A DNA stretch of 40,955 nt from positions 1-40,955 of the forward strand of contig DPGF01000078.1 in the NCBI GenBank assembly GCA_003522105.1, read 5' to 3'. Position 1 is the first letter of the stretch, and every line of letters starts with the position of its first letter. This DNA is from Oscillibacter sp. (GTDB lineage Bacteria > Bacillota > Clostridia > Oscillospirales > Oscillospiraceae). The translations under genes and the position numbers were made by a program. This document shows, in pieces, positions 32,950-40,738 of this stretch. The notes below the pieces were generated by a model that saw only the letters and a list, made by a program, of their open reading frames with translations, was not told where the DNA came from and did no database searches.

Positions 32950-33091
32950 TGTGATTCTGTTTCTCAGCCAGTCGGAGATAAAAAAGTCACCATCTCTGAG
33001 CCTTGAGCATATCTGTCAGAGACATGTAATCCTTATCTTCGATGGTAGTAACCGTGATCTCAGCACCGTTTACAACGATTTTTCCATTCAT
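32950..33091 (-). pseudogene. KilA-N domain phage antirepressor, frameshifted N-terminal remnant
   Basis: The frame from ATG 33091 (ribosome site GGGAGGCGAG upstream) reads MNGKIVVNGAEITVTTIEDK then DYMSLTDMLKAQRW and stops at 32987. Just before the stop the neighbouring frame continues as RDGDFFISDWLRNR. Joined by a one-base shift the two parts match the start of KilA-N domain proteins (IVVNG.EI... D.DYISLTDMAK... WLRNR), found in phages and mobile elements. The rest of the gene is missing, cut where the sigma operon starts. Confidence 0.6.
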
Positions 33092-33108
33092 CTGCTCTCG
33101 CCTCCCAT

Positions 33109-33570
33109 TCAGGTCTTATCGTGGGTCAATTCTTTGAAAAGTCCCTGACAGCCCGCCAGCACATCCTGCCACGTTGCCTCGAAATTGTCGGTGTACCACG
33201 GGTCGGCAACATCGCCGGGGCGGTCGGTGTAGTCCATCAAGAGGTGCAGCTTGCTGCCAGGATCGCCGCCGCAGATGCGCTGCATATTCTTGAGGTTTGC
33301 GCTGTCCATGCCGATCAGCAGATCGTATTCGTCGTAGTCCCGCTTCGTAAGCTGCCGCGCCGCGTGACCGCCGCAGGAAATTCCATGCTCGGATAGCTTG
33401 CGTCGCGCCGGAGGATAAACCGGGTTGCCGATCTCCTCCCGGCTGGTCGCTGCCGACTCGATATGAAATTGTGATGCCAGCCCAGCCTTCTTCACCAAGT
33501 CCTTCATCACGAACTCCGCCATCGGGCTGCGGCAGATGTTGCCCAGGCACACAAAGAGTATTTTCTTCAT
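33109..33570 (-). CDS. Low-molecular-weight protein tyrosine phosphatase
   Basis: A 153-residue phosphatase. The active-site loop FVCLGNICRSPMAE is near the start with nucleophile Cys8 and Arg14 (CX5R). The general-acid motif is DPWYTDNF near residue 125, and MDSANLKNMQRI is the usual middle part. It dephosphorylates protein tyrosine or arginine residues in the cytoplasm; without substrate data the residue type is open. The ATG at 33570 follows CAGGAGAGCG; a longer frame to 33699 has no ribosome site. It stands alone. Confidence 0.95.
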   Translation of the reverse strand: MKKILFVCLGNICRSPMAEFVMKDLVKKAGLASQFHIESAATSREEIGNPVYPPARRKLSEHGISCGGHAARQLTKRDYDEYDLLIGMDSANLKNMQRICGGDPGSKLHLLMDYTDRPGDVADPWYTDNFEATWQDVLAGCQGLFKELTHDKT

Positions 33571-33744
33571 CGCACTCGCTCTCCTGAGATAGTTTTTTTC
33601 TTCAGTATAGCAGGAATCGGCCTGTTCGTCGAGAGAAGAATGCAGCCACGGCTTTCGCCGCGCATGGCACCGCCATATGCCGTGTGGGTGTCCCCCCAAT
33701 GGCGGCGTCCCTGCCGAAGTTGTGATCTGCCGTGTGACGATGCT

Positions 33745-33778
33745 GTAGAGCAGTTCTCAAAAGTGAGAACTGCTCTAC
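33745..33778. repeat. Long inverted repeat downstream of the ABC exporter operon
   Basis: GTAGAGCAGTTCTCA (33745-33759) pairs perfectly with TGAGAACTGCTCTAC (33764-33778), 7 bases past the stop at 33786. The hairpin is strong but no T-run follows on the minus strand, so it may be an RNA-stability element or a weak terminator of the exporter operon. Confidence 0.65.
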
Positions 33779-33785
33779 ATACACT

Positions 33786-35666
33786 TCACTCCGTATAATA
33801 CTGCGCCTGTGCGTTCCAGAGCGCGTAGTATTTGCCGCCCCGATCGGCGAGCAATTCGGCGTGACTACCCTGCTGAATGACCGCGCCCTCGTGGAACACA
33901 GCTATCTCGTCGCAGAATTTGCAGGAGGACAGGCGGTGGGAGATATAGATGGCAGTCTTATTGCCTGCGATCTCATCGAACTTACTGTAGATCTCCGCCT
34001 CGGCGATGGGGTCCAGCGCCGCCGTTGGCTCGTCGAGGATGATGAAGGGCGCGTCCTTATAGAGCGCGCGGGCAATGGCGATCTTCTGCGCCTCGCCGCC
34101 GGAAACCTCGACACCGTCCTCGGAGAGATTTTTGTAAAGCATGGTGTCCAGACCCTTTTCCATCGCTGCAAGACGGTCTGCGAAGCCTGCATCGATCAGA
34201 GCCTTCTTTGCCCGGTCACGGTCATATTCCATGTTGCCCGCCACATTGTTGCCCAAGGGCTGGCAGATGAGCTGGAAATCCTGAAATACCACGGAAAATA
34301 TGCCCATGTAATCATCATAGCGGTACTTGCGGATGTCGATGCCGTTGAGCAAAATCTGCCCCTCCTGCGGGTCGTACAGGCGGCACAGGAGCTTTATGAA
34401 GGTGGTCTTGCCGCTGCCGTTTTCGCCCACGATGGCAAGCCTTTTTCCAACCTTGAACCTCATATTCACATGGCGCAGCGCCCAGATGTCCGAGCCGGGA
34501 TAACGGAAGGACACATCCCGAAACTCCACGTCATACTGACGATCCGACCGCTTTTCGGTGGTGAGACTCCCCTGATACATGGAATTTGGAATGTCGAGAT
34601 ATTGATAGGTTTTCTCCAGATATTCCGCATTGGTCTTCATCGCGCCGCAGACTTCCAGAATGGCATATACATTGGCCGCCAGCGCAGTGGCCGCGCCCAC
34701 ATACTGGGTAATGCTGCCCACACCGAACGCACCGCCCCAGGACTTCAGGCAGGTGAAGACATATACAAATCCGGTAATCAGCGTAGACACGCACACACCA
34801 AGTCCGGCGTAAATACCCATCGGGCCCTGCGCCAGCTTTCCCATGACGCCTTCTGCGCCGAACACATTTGCTTTTCCCGAATAGTTCTCCCCGCTGCCGT
34901 ACCAGTACGCATCGACAAGCTCCTGCTGCCGATACATACGGATCTCCGCTGCCCGCTCCTTTTGCATCCCGATAAAGCCGAAGAAGGAATAGACGCGGTT
35001 TCCGAAGGTGGCCTCCTCCGATACGCCGCTCCAATAACCGACAGACTTTGCATAGAGCTTGCCCGCCAGCAGGCTGACCCCGATCATCACAACGGCAAAC
35101 AGCGCAACAAACAGCGGATGATCGAGCACCGTCAGCCATCCCGCGCTCTCGGGGACAGGAGAGGTGAAGAGAGAAACTGTCAGGGCAATGCCGCTCATTA
35201 TACCAATCACACTTCTGACGCAGGTTTCATAAAATTCCGGCACCTTGGACAGTCCCCACCCCGCCCAGTTCTCATTCTGCGTGATCTGATTGCGCAGGTT
35301 GAGATTTTCCTGCCGGTCAACATCCGCATAATCAAGAGAGAATGCCTTCCGGCAGAACAGTATCTCCTTGCGGCCGCACACATCGCTCACGAGCGTTTCA
35401 TAGCGCCGCTGGAGAAAAGCATGAATGATTCCGAGAAAGCCCATGGCGGCGACTCCCGCGACGACCCATTGCCACAGGACGTCGGTTCTGCGCAAAAGGG
35501 CCAGCTCCGTCAGGATTTTTGCAGAAAAATAGACCGTAACATAGGGGATGACGGCCGAAACAACGGCGGAGAGCGTCATGACGGGAAAGAGCTTCGGGCT
35601 AACCTTGTGCAATTCCCGCAAGCCGCGCTTATGAACGGCTAAGACGCGAGAGAATTTTGTTTTCAT
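33786..35666 (-). CDS. ABC exporter half-transporter (ATPase-permease), subunit B
   Basis: A 626-residue protein: a six-helix membrane domain (about 25-330) followed by an ATPase domain (about 370-620). The ATPase has Walker A GENGSGKTTFIKLL, a Q-loop (VFQDFQLI), signature VSGGEAQKIAIARALY, Walker B FIILDEPTAALDP with the catalytic Glu, and ISHRLSSC. It is one half of an exporter and most likely pairs with the 602-residue protein encoded upstream: the TGATG junction (one-base overlap at 35666) couples their translation. The first ATG at 35666 is used; a TTG at 35669 is just upstream. Related pairs export peptides or lipids; the substrate is unknown. Controlled by the regulator-kinase pair by position. 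Confidence 0.93.
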   Translation of the reverse strand: MKTKFSRVLAVHKRGLRELHKVSPKLFPVMTLSAVVSAVIPYVTVYFSAKILTELALLRRTDVLWQWVVAGVAAMGFLGIIHAFLQRRYETLVSDVCGRKEILFCRKAFSLDYADVDRQENLNLRNQITQNENWAGWGLSKVPEFYETCVRSVIGIMSGIALTVSLFTSPVPESAGWLTVLDHPLFVALFAVVMIGVSLLAGKLYAKSVGYWSGVSEEATFGNRVYSFFGFIGMQKERAAEIRMYRQQELVDAYWYGSGENYSGKANVFGAEGVMGKLAQGPMGIYAGLGVCVSTLITGFVYVFTCLKSWGGAFGVGSITQYVGAATALAANVYAILEVCGAMKTNAEYLEKTYQYLDIPNSMYQGSLTTEKRSDRQYDVEFRDVSFRYPGSDIWALRHVNMRFKVGKRLAIVGENGSGKTTFIKLLCRLYDPQEGQILLNGIDIRKYRYDDYMGIFSVVFQDFQLICQPLGNNVAGNMEYDRDRAKKALIDAGFADRLAAMEKGLDTMLYKNLSEDGVEVSGGEAQKIAIARALYKDAPFIILDEPTAALDPIAEAEIYSKFDEIAGNKTAIYISHRLSSCKFCDEIAVFHEGAVIQQGSHAELLADRGGKYYALWNAQAQYYTE

Positions 35667-37474
35667 CAAAACGCCCTCCCTTCCCGATAATAACGGCTCT
35701 GCACTTCAAACAGCTTTGCATACTCACCGCCCCGCGCCAGAAGGCTTTCATGAGTTCCTTCCTCCGCGATGTTCCCATCCGCAATAAAGATGATGCGGTC
35801 ACAAAAGCGGGTGGACGCCAGCCGGTGGGAGATGAACACGGAGGTCTTACCCGCCGTCATATCGCTGTACTTTTGGTAAATATCGTTTTCCGCAATGGGG
35901 TCCAGCGCCGCCGTAGGCTCGTCCAGAATGAGGATAGGTCCGTCCTTATAAAGCGCTCTTGCCAGCATCAGCCGCTGGGTCTGGCCGCCGGAAAAGAGCA
36001 CGCCGTCCAGAAATACATTTCTGCCGACATGGGTATCAAGCCCCTTGGGGAGTGCTTGAATGGCACTGGTCAATCCAGCTTTTTCAACGCAGGCATTGAC
36101 CTTTTCATCGTCAATTCCCACCGTCGTTTGCGCGATGTTCTCCGCCACTGTCACATCCATGACGGAAAACTCCTGAAACACCGCGCTGAACAGTTCGTAG
36201 TAGGAATTGCGGTTGAATTCCCGGATATCCTTACCGTTCAGCAGCACCCGCCCCTCCGTGGGGTCAAATAAGCCGCAAAGGAGCTTGACAAGTGTGGATT
36301 TGCCCGCGCCGTTCAGCCCGACGACCGCCAGCTTTTCACCGGGGGCGATGACAAGGCTCAGATCATAGATGGTATCGTGGTCTGCGCCGGGATAGCGAAA
36401 CGAAACATGCTCCAGCTCCAGTTCATAGGAATCCGCCTCAGGAACGGCATCGCCTCCTTCAAACTGAAAAGGCTCCGGAAATTCCAGATATTCCCTGACA
36501 ATGGAGATATCGAGGCTGTCCTTATACAATCTGGACATATCCCGAAGGATGCCCGTGACCCATGTGGTAAATGTGGAGATCGCCGTGAAGTACAGGAGAA
36601 ATTCCGATACGCTCAACCCTTCGTTCAGCGCCATGCGAATGAGGTAGACATAGGCAATGCCGTTTCGCGCCATCGTCAGCATCGCTTCCGTGATATCCGC
36701 GGCAAGCCACTTTTTCTCCACCTTCAGCCTAAAATCAAGATACACATCATGCGCCTGCTCCAAAAGCTCATTGAGCCAGTTTTGCAGGCCGAAAACACGA
36801 ATATCCTTTGCAAGGACGGTAGATTGCGACTTTTCCAAAATGTAGCTTTTCTTTGTATAGTAGACCATCTCATCTTCACGATGTCCGTACATCCAGTCGC
36901 TGGTGCGCTTGGAAACAAAGAAACCTGCCAGGCAAGTCAGTATCACAACAAGAATCAGCGCTGCGCTCAAATGGGAAAGGATCGTCAGGTACACAAGAAA
37001 CCCGCCCACATTTTCCAGCAGGTTCGTAAGCCCCTGCCAAATGTATTCGGTCGCGGAGCGGTTGTTGGAGCAGTTGTTGTGTGCCTTTTCCCGCAGCTTG
37101 ATATACGCTGCGTCAACGGTATTCACGAACGAGGTGGTGTTCGCCTTTTTCGTGACCATTCCGATGATCGCCGCCCGCACATCGATTTGCGGATGAGGCG
37201 CGCAGGAAGAGAGATATTCCTTGAGTCCAAGCGTTATGAACAACGCCGCCGTAAATAAGAGGATCGTCAGTAGAAGTTCCCCCAGCGATGCGTGGTTTTC
37301 CACCAATTGCAAAATTTCCGGTGCGATATAGAGTTGGGTCAGATGATAAAGCACTTCAACGAGAGCTGAAAGGACGCAGAACAGCAGCACCCTTTTACGC
37401 ACCCTCCATGCAAGATGGATCATCCATGCGATATTTTGTACCATGTTGTATTTTGGCTTTTTCTTCACGTTCAT
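35666..37474 (-). CDS. ABC exporter half-transporter (ATPase-permease), subunit A
   Basis: A 602-residue protein with six membrane helices (for example VLLFCVLSALVEVLYHLTQL and LLLTILLFTAALFITLGL) and a C-terminal ATPase domain. Motifs are Walker A GLNGAGKSTLVKLL, VFQEFSVMDVT, signature FSGGQTQRLMLARALY, Walker B ILILDEPTAALDP and ISHRLAST. Both this protein and its partner keep the catalytic Glu after Walker B, so both sites may be active, unlike many heterodimeric exporters in which one site is degenerate. GAGGTGAGGG precedes the ATG at 37474. It follows the histidine kinase gene by 94 bases. Confidence 0.93.
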   Translation of the reverse strand: MNVKKKPKYNMVQNIAWMIHLAWRVRKRVLLFCVLSALVEVLYHLTQLYIAPEILQLVENHASLGELLLTILLFTAALFITLGLKEYLSSCAPHPQIDVRAAIIGMVTKKANTTSFVNTVDAAYIKLREKAHNNCSNNRSATEYIWQGLTNLLENVGGFLVYLTILSHLSAALILVVILTCLAGFFVSKRTSDWMYGHREDEMVYYTKKSYILEKSQSTVLAKDIRVFGLQNWLNELLEQAHDVYLDFRLKVEKKWLAADITEAMLTMARNGIAYVYLIRMALNEGLSVSEFLLYFTAISTFTTWVTGILRDMSRLYKDSLDISIVREYLEFPEPFQFEGGDAVPEADSYELELEHVSFRYPGADHDTIYDLSLVIAPGEKLAVVGLNGAGKSTLVKLLCGLFDPTEGRVLLNGKDIREFNRNSYYELFSAVFQEFSVMDVTVAENIAQTTVGIDDEKVNACVEKAGLTSAIQALPKGLDTHVGRNVFLDGVLFSGGQTQRLMLARALYKDGPILILDEPTAALDPIAENDIYQKYSDMTAGKTSVFISHRLASTRFCDRIIFIADGNIAEEGTHESLLARGGEYAKLFEVQSRYYREGRAF

Positions 37475-37568
37475 TTTCCCTCACCTCACGCGCATAACAT
37501 AGCAGAAAAAATCGTCCCCGGTTGACTCCGGGGACGAATCGCTTTTTCCGGGGGATGAATTGCAGCTT

Positions 37569-38231
37569 TCACTCCTGCGGAAGCAGTATTTCGGTGGTGA
37601 ATGCACCGTCCTCGCTGTTGCGGCTGATGTATCCGTCCAGCCGCTCCACGATGGCGTCGATGCGAACAAGGCCAAAGCCATGCCCCTCGCCCTTGGTGCT
37701 GCGGAACAGCCCTCCATCCTTCTGCATTTTCTTCCCGGCGGTAAAATTGGTGAAGGAGATGTAGAGCTGGGTGTTTTTCATATCCATATAGACCCGGATG
37801 AGGCGCTTATCCTCCGGCAGCTTCATGCTGGCCTCAATGGCGTTGTCGAAGAGATTGCCGAGGATGCAGCAGAGATCGATCTCCGAGGACTTCAGCTGGA
37901 CGGGGATGTGGGCATCCGCCGCTACCTCAATGCCCTTTGCCTTTGCAAGGGAGATTTTGGAGTTCAAGATGGCGTCGGTCATGGGATTGCCGGTCTTGAT
38001 GACCGTGTCCACGGTTTGCAGATCGGTGTCCAGCAGGTCGAGGTAGTTTTGGATGGCGTCCCAGTCCTGCGCGGCAGCGTAGGCCTTCATGGTCTGGATA
38101 TGGTTGCGGTAGTCGTGCCGCCAGCCGCGGATCTGGCGGTACATATTGTCTACTTCGCGGTAATGCGTTTCGATCAGTTCCTGCTGATAGGAGGCGATCT
38201 GCTTTTCGATTTTCTTTGCAAACAAGCCCAT
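37569..38231 (-). CDS. GHKL-type sensor histidine kinase without membrane sensor domain
   Basis: A 220-residue protein with only the kinase part of the AgrC/GHKL family. After a helix with VDNMYRQIRGWRHDYRNH (His39 in the H-box) come the dimer helices, the N-box CCILGNLFDNAIEAS (Asn130), and the G-box GEGHGFGLVRI near 184. The end GAFTTEILLPQE is usual. Full kinases of this family carry five to seven N-terminal membrane helices (about 200 residues); none are present, and the gene starts 5 bases after the regulator stop, so the short form is the native gene. It would be a cytoplasmic kinase that may take its signal from another protein, such as the adjacent exporter. Confidence 0.9.
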   Translation of the reverse strand: MGLFAKKIEKQIASYQQELIETHYREVDNMYRQIRGWRHDYRNHIQTMKAYAAAQDWDAIQNYLDLLDTDLQTVDTVIKTGNPMTDAILNSKISLAKAKGIEVAADAHIPVQLKSSEIDLCCILGNLFDNAIEASMKLPEDKRLIRVYMDMKNTQLYISFTNFTAGKKMQKDGGLFRSTKGEGHGFGLVRIDAIVERLDGYISRNSEDGAFTTEILLPQE

Positions 38232-38236
38232 ACGCC

Positions 38237-38935
38237 TTACCTCATGTTGATAATGGCACGGTTGACGCCCTCATACGCGCCCCGCGGCAGCGGGATGGCG
38301 GTTCCGTCGCTCAGCCGGATCTCCGTCTTGGTGACGCGGTTGATCTGCGTCAGATTCACGAGTGCAGAGCGCCCCACGCGGTAAAAACGCTCGTCGAGCT
38401 GCTTTTCAAGCTCGCCCAATGTCATTTTCACCGTCACATCCGTTCGCGCGTGAACGGTCACATAGTTGCCGAACACATCTGCATATCGAATCTGATAAAT
38501 CGGCACACGCACCATTTCTCCGCCGGACTCGAAATGCAAGACCCGTTCGTTTTTCGTTAGCTTTTCCACGGCGCGGTCCAGCACCGACCGGAGCTTTTCT
38601 TCCTTCACGGGCTTCATCAGATAGTGGAGCGCCGCCACCTCGTAGCCCTCTGAAATATAATCGGAGTAGCCGGTGATGAAAATGATCTGCACCGTGTCGT
38701 TGCTCTTGCGAAGCGCTTTTGCCATCGTGACGCCGTCCATCGCGCCCATTTCGATATCCAGCAGGAGAATGTCGTAGTCGCTTTCTTCGGCGTAGCGGAA
38801 CAGGAAGCTCTCAGCGGAGGGAAAATCGTCGATATGCACCGTGTGACCGGCGGACGAAGCCCAGGCGCGCACCATATTCAAAACATATTGCCTGTCCGCA
38901 CCGGAGTCGTCGCAAATCGCAATTTTGTACTTCAT
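38237..38935 (-). CDS. LytTR family response regulator
   Basis: A 232-residue regulator. The receiver domain (1-120) has IAICDDSGADRQYV with the acidic pocket, DYDILLLDIEMGAMDG with the phosphorylated Asp60, FITGYSDYISEGYE and HYLMKPVKEEKL. The LytTR DNA-binding domain (about 135-232) has VRVPIYQIRYADVFGNYVTV, FYRVGRSALVNLTQINRV and IPLPRGAYEGVNRAII, as in AgrA and LytR. The ATG at 38935 follows GGTGAGGG; a longer frame to 39028 is not used. It is the first gene of a four-gene operon with the kinase and the two exporter halves, so it probably controls the exporter. Confidence 0.95.
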   Translation of the reverse strand: MKYKIAICDDSGADRQYVLNMVRAWASSAGHTVHIDDFPSAESFLFRYAEESDYDILLLDIEMGAMDGVTMAKALRKSNDTVQIIFITGYSDYISEGYEVAALHYLMKPVKEEKLRSVLDRAVEKLTKNERVLHFESGGEMVRVPIYQIRYADVFGNYVTVHARTDVTVKMTLGELEKQLDERFYRVGRSALVNLTQINRVTKTEIRLSDGTAIPLPRGAYEGVNRAIINMR

Positions 38936-38980
38936 ACCCTCACCAACCCCATCTAAGCGATAATCTGTAATAAGCATATT

Positions 38981-39009
38981 GTGACGCGGCACGGCATGGT
39001 GTCCGTCAC
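38981..39009. repeat. Inverted repeat in the leader of the regulator-exporter operon
   Basis: GTGACGCGGCAC (38981-38992) and GTGTCCGTCAC (38999-39009) are imperfect inverted repeats. The hairpin lies between the promoter (39054-39081) and the start codon (38935), so it could be a leader structure or an operator. Confidence 0.45.
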
Positions 39010-39053
39010 CATCCCACCCACGTCCCATATCCGCTTGGCATCTGTCCTGTGAT

Positions 39054-39081
39054 ATTCTATCAAAAAAGCCGGAATAATCAA
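39054..39081 (-). promoter_or_regulatory. Putative promoter of the LytTR-kinase-exporter operon
   Basis: On the minus strand TTGATT (39081-39076), 16-base spacer, TAGAAT (39059-39054). Transcription would start near 39048, leaving a leader of about 110 bases with the inverted repeat. Confidence 0.6.
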
Positions 39082-39384
39082 GTGGCGCGTCAAAGCCTCG
39101 ACTGTATTGATCTTAATCGATGCAGTCATTTCTTACCATTTTCAAGGATAGGCAGCAGTATCCGTAAATAACCCTACCTGTGTTCTGAAGCAAAGCATAC
39201 GCAAAATAGCAGGGCTATGATCGCTGCGTATCATTTATAAAACGCGATCATCTCAGCAACACTCACTTCGAAATTTCCAATACAAAATACGCTGCCAGCC
39301 CCAAATGTGTTAGAGCATAAGAGATAAATACGATAGCTATAAGTAACATCACCGTTGCAATGGCTCTGCATATTCGCTACCATG

Positions 39385-39642
39385 TTACATACGCAGGAAA
39401 CCGTCAAAGGCTGCCTCCTGTACCTCGTCCAGCGTCGCCAGAAGTGCGGCGAGGTCATTGAGCTTGTTGAGGCTGATCTCTAACCCGTCCAAATGGGGAG
39501 CGAGATACTCAAAGGCATAGTAGGGGCAGCCGTTACACTCCGGCGAATGGCTGCAAACAGGCGCCGGCAGCGGCTCCTGCCGAAAGCCGGGGATATGCGG
39601 GAGAATGAGTCTGAATTGAATCGTGCCGTAAATTTCCATCAT
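39385..39642 (-). CDS. Small hypothetical protein, probably truncated ICE-type gene
   Basis: An 85-residue protein. AGGAGG stands 5 bases before the first ATG (39642) and 8 bases before a second (39639), which may be the real start. It reads MEIYGTIQFRLILPHIPGFR early, a segment with four Cys (VCSHSPECNGCPYYAFE) and a C-terminal helix LAALLATLDEVQEAAFDGF. The end resembles the middle of antirestriction-like proteins of integrative elements, which continue for another 100 or more residues after such a helix; here the frame stops at LRM. I treat it as a possibly truncated but translated gene. Its place beside an ICE-type gene and a recombinase supports this. Confidence 0.65.
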   Translation of the reverse strand: MMEIYGTIQFRLILPHIPGFRQEPLPAPVCSHSPECNGCPYYAFEYLAPHLDGLEISLNKLNDLAALLATLDEVQEAAFDGFLRM

Positions 39643-39668
39643 CTTTTCCTCCTGTTAAAATAAAAAAT

Positions 39669-39688
39669 GCCGGACATTTCTGTCCGGC
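39669..39688 (-). terminator. Terminator of the gene at 39701-40375
   Basis: On the minus strand GCCGGACA (39688-39681) pairs with TGTCCGGC (39676-39669), followed by ATTTTTTATTTT. It lies 12 bases past the stop. Confidence 0.88.
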
Positions 39689-39700
39689 CTGCGTGGATAC

Positions 39701-40375
39701 TTATTTCATTGTCATGCCGCTCTGTTCCGGCGCATCCCGCTGCCGCGGCACATTCGGAGGCAGCAGTCCGCCGACCTGTTCCATCAGCTCCACCAGCTCC
39801 CGATCCCGTCCGAAGGAAATCGTTTCATCCTGCTCACGGACGAACCTTAGCGCGCGGTAGATCTCCGCAAGCTGCTCCGGCTCAAAAAGGGCGTCTTTTT
39901 GAACAAGCCCGCCGCGCACGGTGAAATCCCGCTTGGCGGCGTCGTAATCCTGCTGAAAATAGTGCCCGTGATGGACGCCCTCTCGGTCGAAGTCCCACTC
40001 CCAGGTCACAAACTGGACGCCTCGCTCGGTGGGGTGGCCCGCCAGCACCGCGCTGCCGAAGTCCGCAAGGACGCGGTAGTCGCCATCCAGTCCGCTGGCT
40101 TTGAGCCGCGGCGCGGTTTCCAGAATTGCCATGTATTCCGAAGTCATTTTGGCGGTGTCGATCACGGTTTGCAGCGCATCCTGCGCACCGGGGGCGGCAC
40201 GCTCCTGCCGGTACAGCACGCTGCCCCTGCCGGAGATACGGCAGAGACGCCATTTTTCCCAGCAGACGGGCAGGTGGTGATCCTCGATCGGTTCTACCGT
40301 AAAACCGTTCTGCCGCAGCCGAATGACGGTTTCTTCAAGGAAACGGAGTTGTGCGGTTTCGTTCTGATCGTTCAT
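39701..40375 (-). CDS. Integrative-element-type hypothetical protein (DUF3849-like)
   Basis: A 224-residue soluble protein. The ATG at 40375 has GAGGAGGACTTCACA upstream. Recognisable segments are AKMTSEYMAILETAPRLKAS, LADFGSAVLAGHP, GVQFVTWEWDFDREGVHHGH and YDAAKRDFTVRGGLV. This mix is found in hypothetical genes carried by conjugative elements of Lachnospiraceae and Ruminococcaceae, often next to antirestriction genes; the family name is from memory and should be checked. No membrane helix or signal peptide. Function unknown. It is bracketed by terminators on both sides, as a single cargo gene. Confidence 0.7.
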   Translation of the reverse strand: MNDQNETAQLRFLEETVIRLRQNGFTVEPIEDHHLPVCWEKWRLCRISGRGSVLYRQERAAPGAQDALQTVIDTAKMTSEYMAILETAPRLKASGLDGDYRVLADFGSAVLAGHPTERGVQFVTWEWDFDREGVHHGHYFQQDYDAAKRDFTVRGGLVQKDALFEPEQLAEIYRALRFVREQDETISFGRDRELVELMEQVGGLLPPNVPRQRDAPEQSGMTMK

Positions 40376-40405
40376 TGTGAAGTCCTCCTCGTAAGCAAAA
40401 AATAA

Positions 40406-40432
40406 GCCGGAACATCCTAAAAATGCTCCGGC
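40406..40432 (-). terminator. Terminator-like hairpin upstream of the ICE-type gene
   Basis: On the minus strand GCCGGAGCAT (40432-40423) pairs with ATGTTCCGGC (40415-40406) with one mismatch, followed by TTATTTTTTG. It ends transcripts coming from the recombinase side, or attenuates the gene at 40375. Confidence 0.7.
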
Positions 40433-40599
40433 CGGTTGACGGATCAAGTTGTGAAATGAAAAAGGGCGCCTATTTGATGGCTTCGACGAAACCAACAAAC
40501 AGACGCCTGAAAGATCGTATGAAATTTTGAGGAAAAATTGCTCTATTCTGCGCCCGCAAAAAGGGCGCTTCTCAGGATATTGCCTTTGAATCCGTGAAA

Positions 40600-40626
40600 G
40601 GGGAAGTTCGAATCTCCCCGGTTACC
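40600..40626 (+). other. tRNA 3'-end-like sequence, candidate attachment site
   Basis: GGGGAAGTTCGAATCTCCCC followed by GGTTACC looks like a T-arm (loop TTCGAAT) plus the 3' acceptor strand of a tRNA. No 5' half pairing with GGTTACC is seen upstream, so it is not a complete tRNA. Such a partial copy is expected where an element has integrated into a tRNA gene. A chance match cannot be excluded. Confidence 0.4.
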
Positions 40627-40676
40627 AAAATAACGCGAAAATATCTTTTTTCTGAGTGCGGAATTTGAAAGAAAAA

Positions 40677-40738
40677 AAGGTGGCAACCCTTTGGTATTCT
40701 AAGCGTTGCGCTTAAAATATCCAAATTGTTGCCACCTT
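40677..40738 (-). terminator. Long-stem terminator of the recombinase gene
   Basis: On the minus strand AAGGTGGCAAC (40738-40728) pairs perfectly with GTTGCCACCTT (40687-40677). An inner imperfect stem (GGATATTTTAAGCG with CGCTTAGAATACC) closes the loop. TTTTTCTTTC follows. It overlaps the stop codon of the recombinase frame by two bases. Confidence 0.85.

Noticed and set aside
33861..35642. 593-codon plus-strand open frame antisense to the ABC exporter gene
   Set aside because: Shadow frame; the opposite strand has full ABC motifs.
37569..39349. An agr-type quorum-sensing locus (AgrC/AgrA with AgrD and AgrB)
   Set aside because: The regulator and kinase belong to the same families, but there is no AgrB protease, no Cys-containing precursor peptide and the kinase has no membrane domain.
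39231..39458. 75-codon minus-strand frame overlapping the small gene at 39385
   Set aside because: It overlaps a frame with a much better ribosome site, has no family features, and its first half is out of frame with the supported gene.
40551..40626. A complete tRNA gene
   Set aside because: Only the T-arm and acceptor 3' strand are convincing; no D-arm or 5' acceptor strand pairing with GGTTACC is present upstream.
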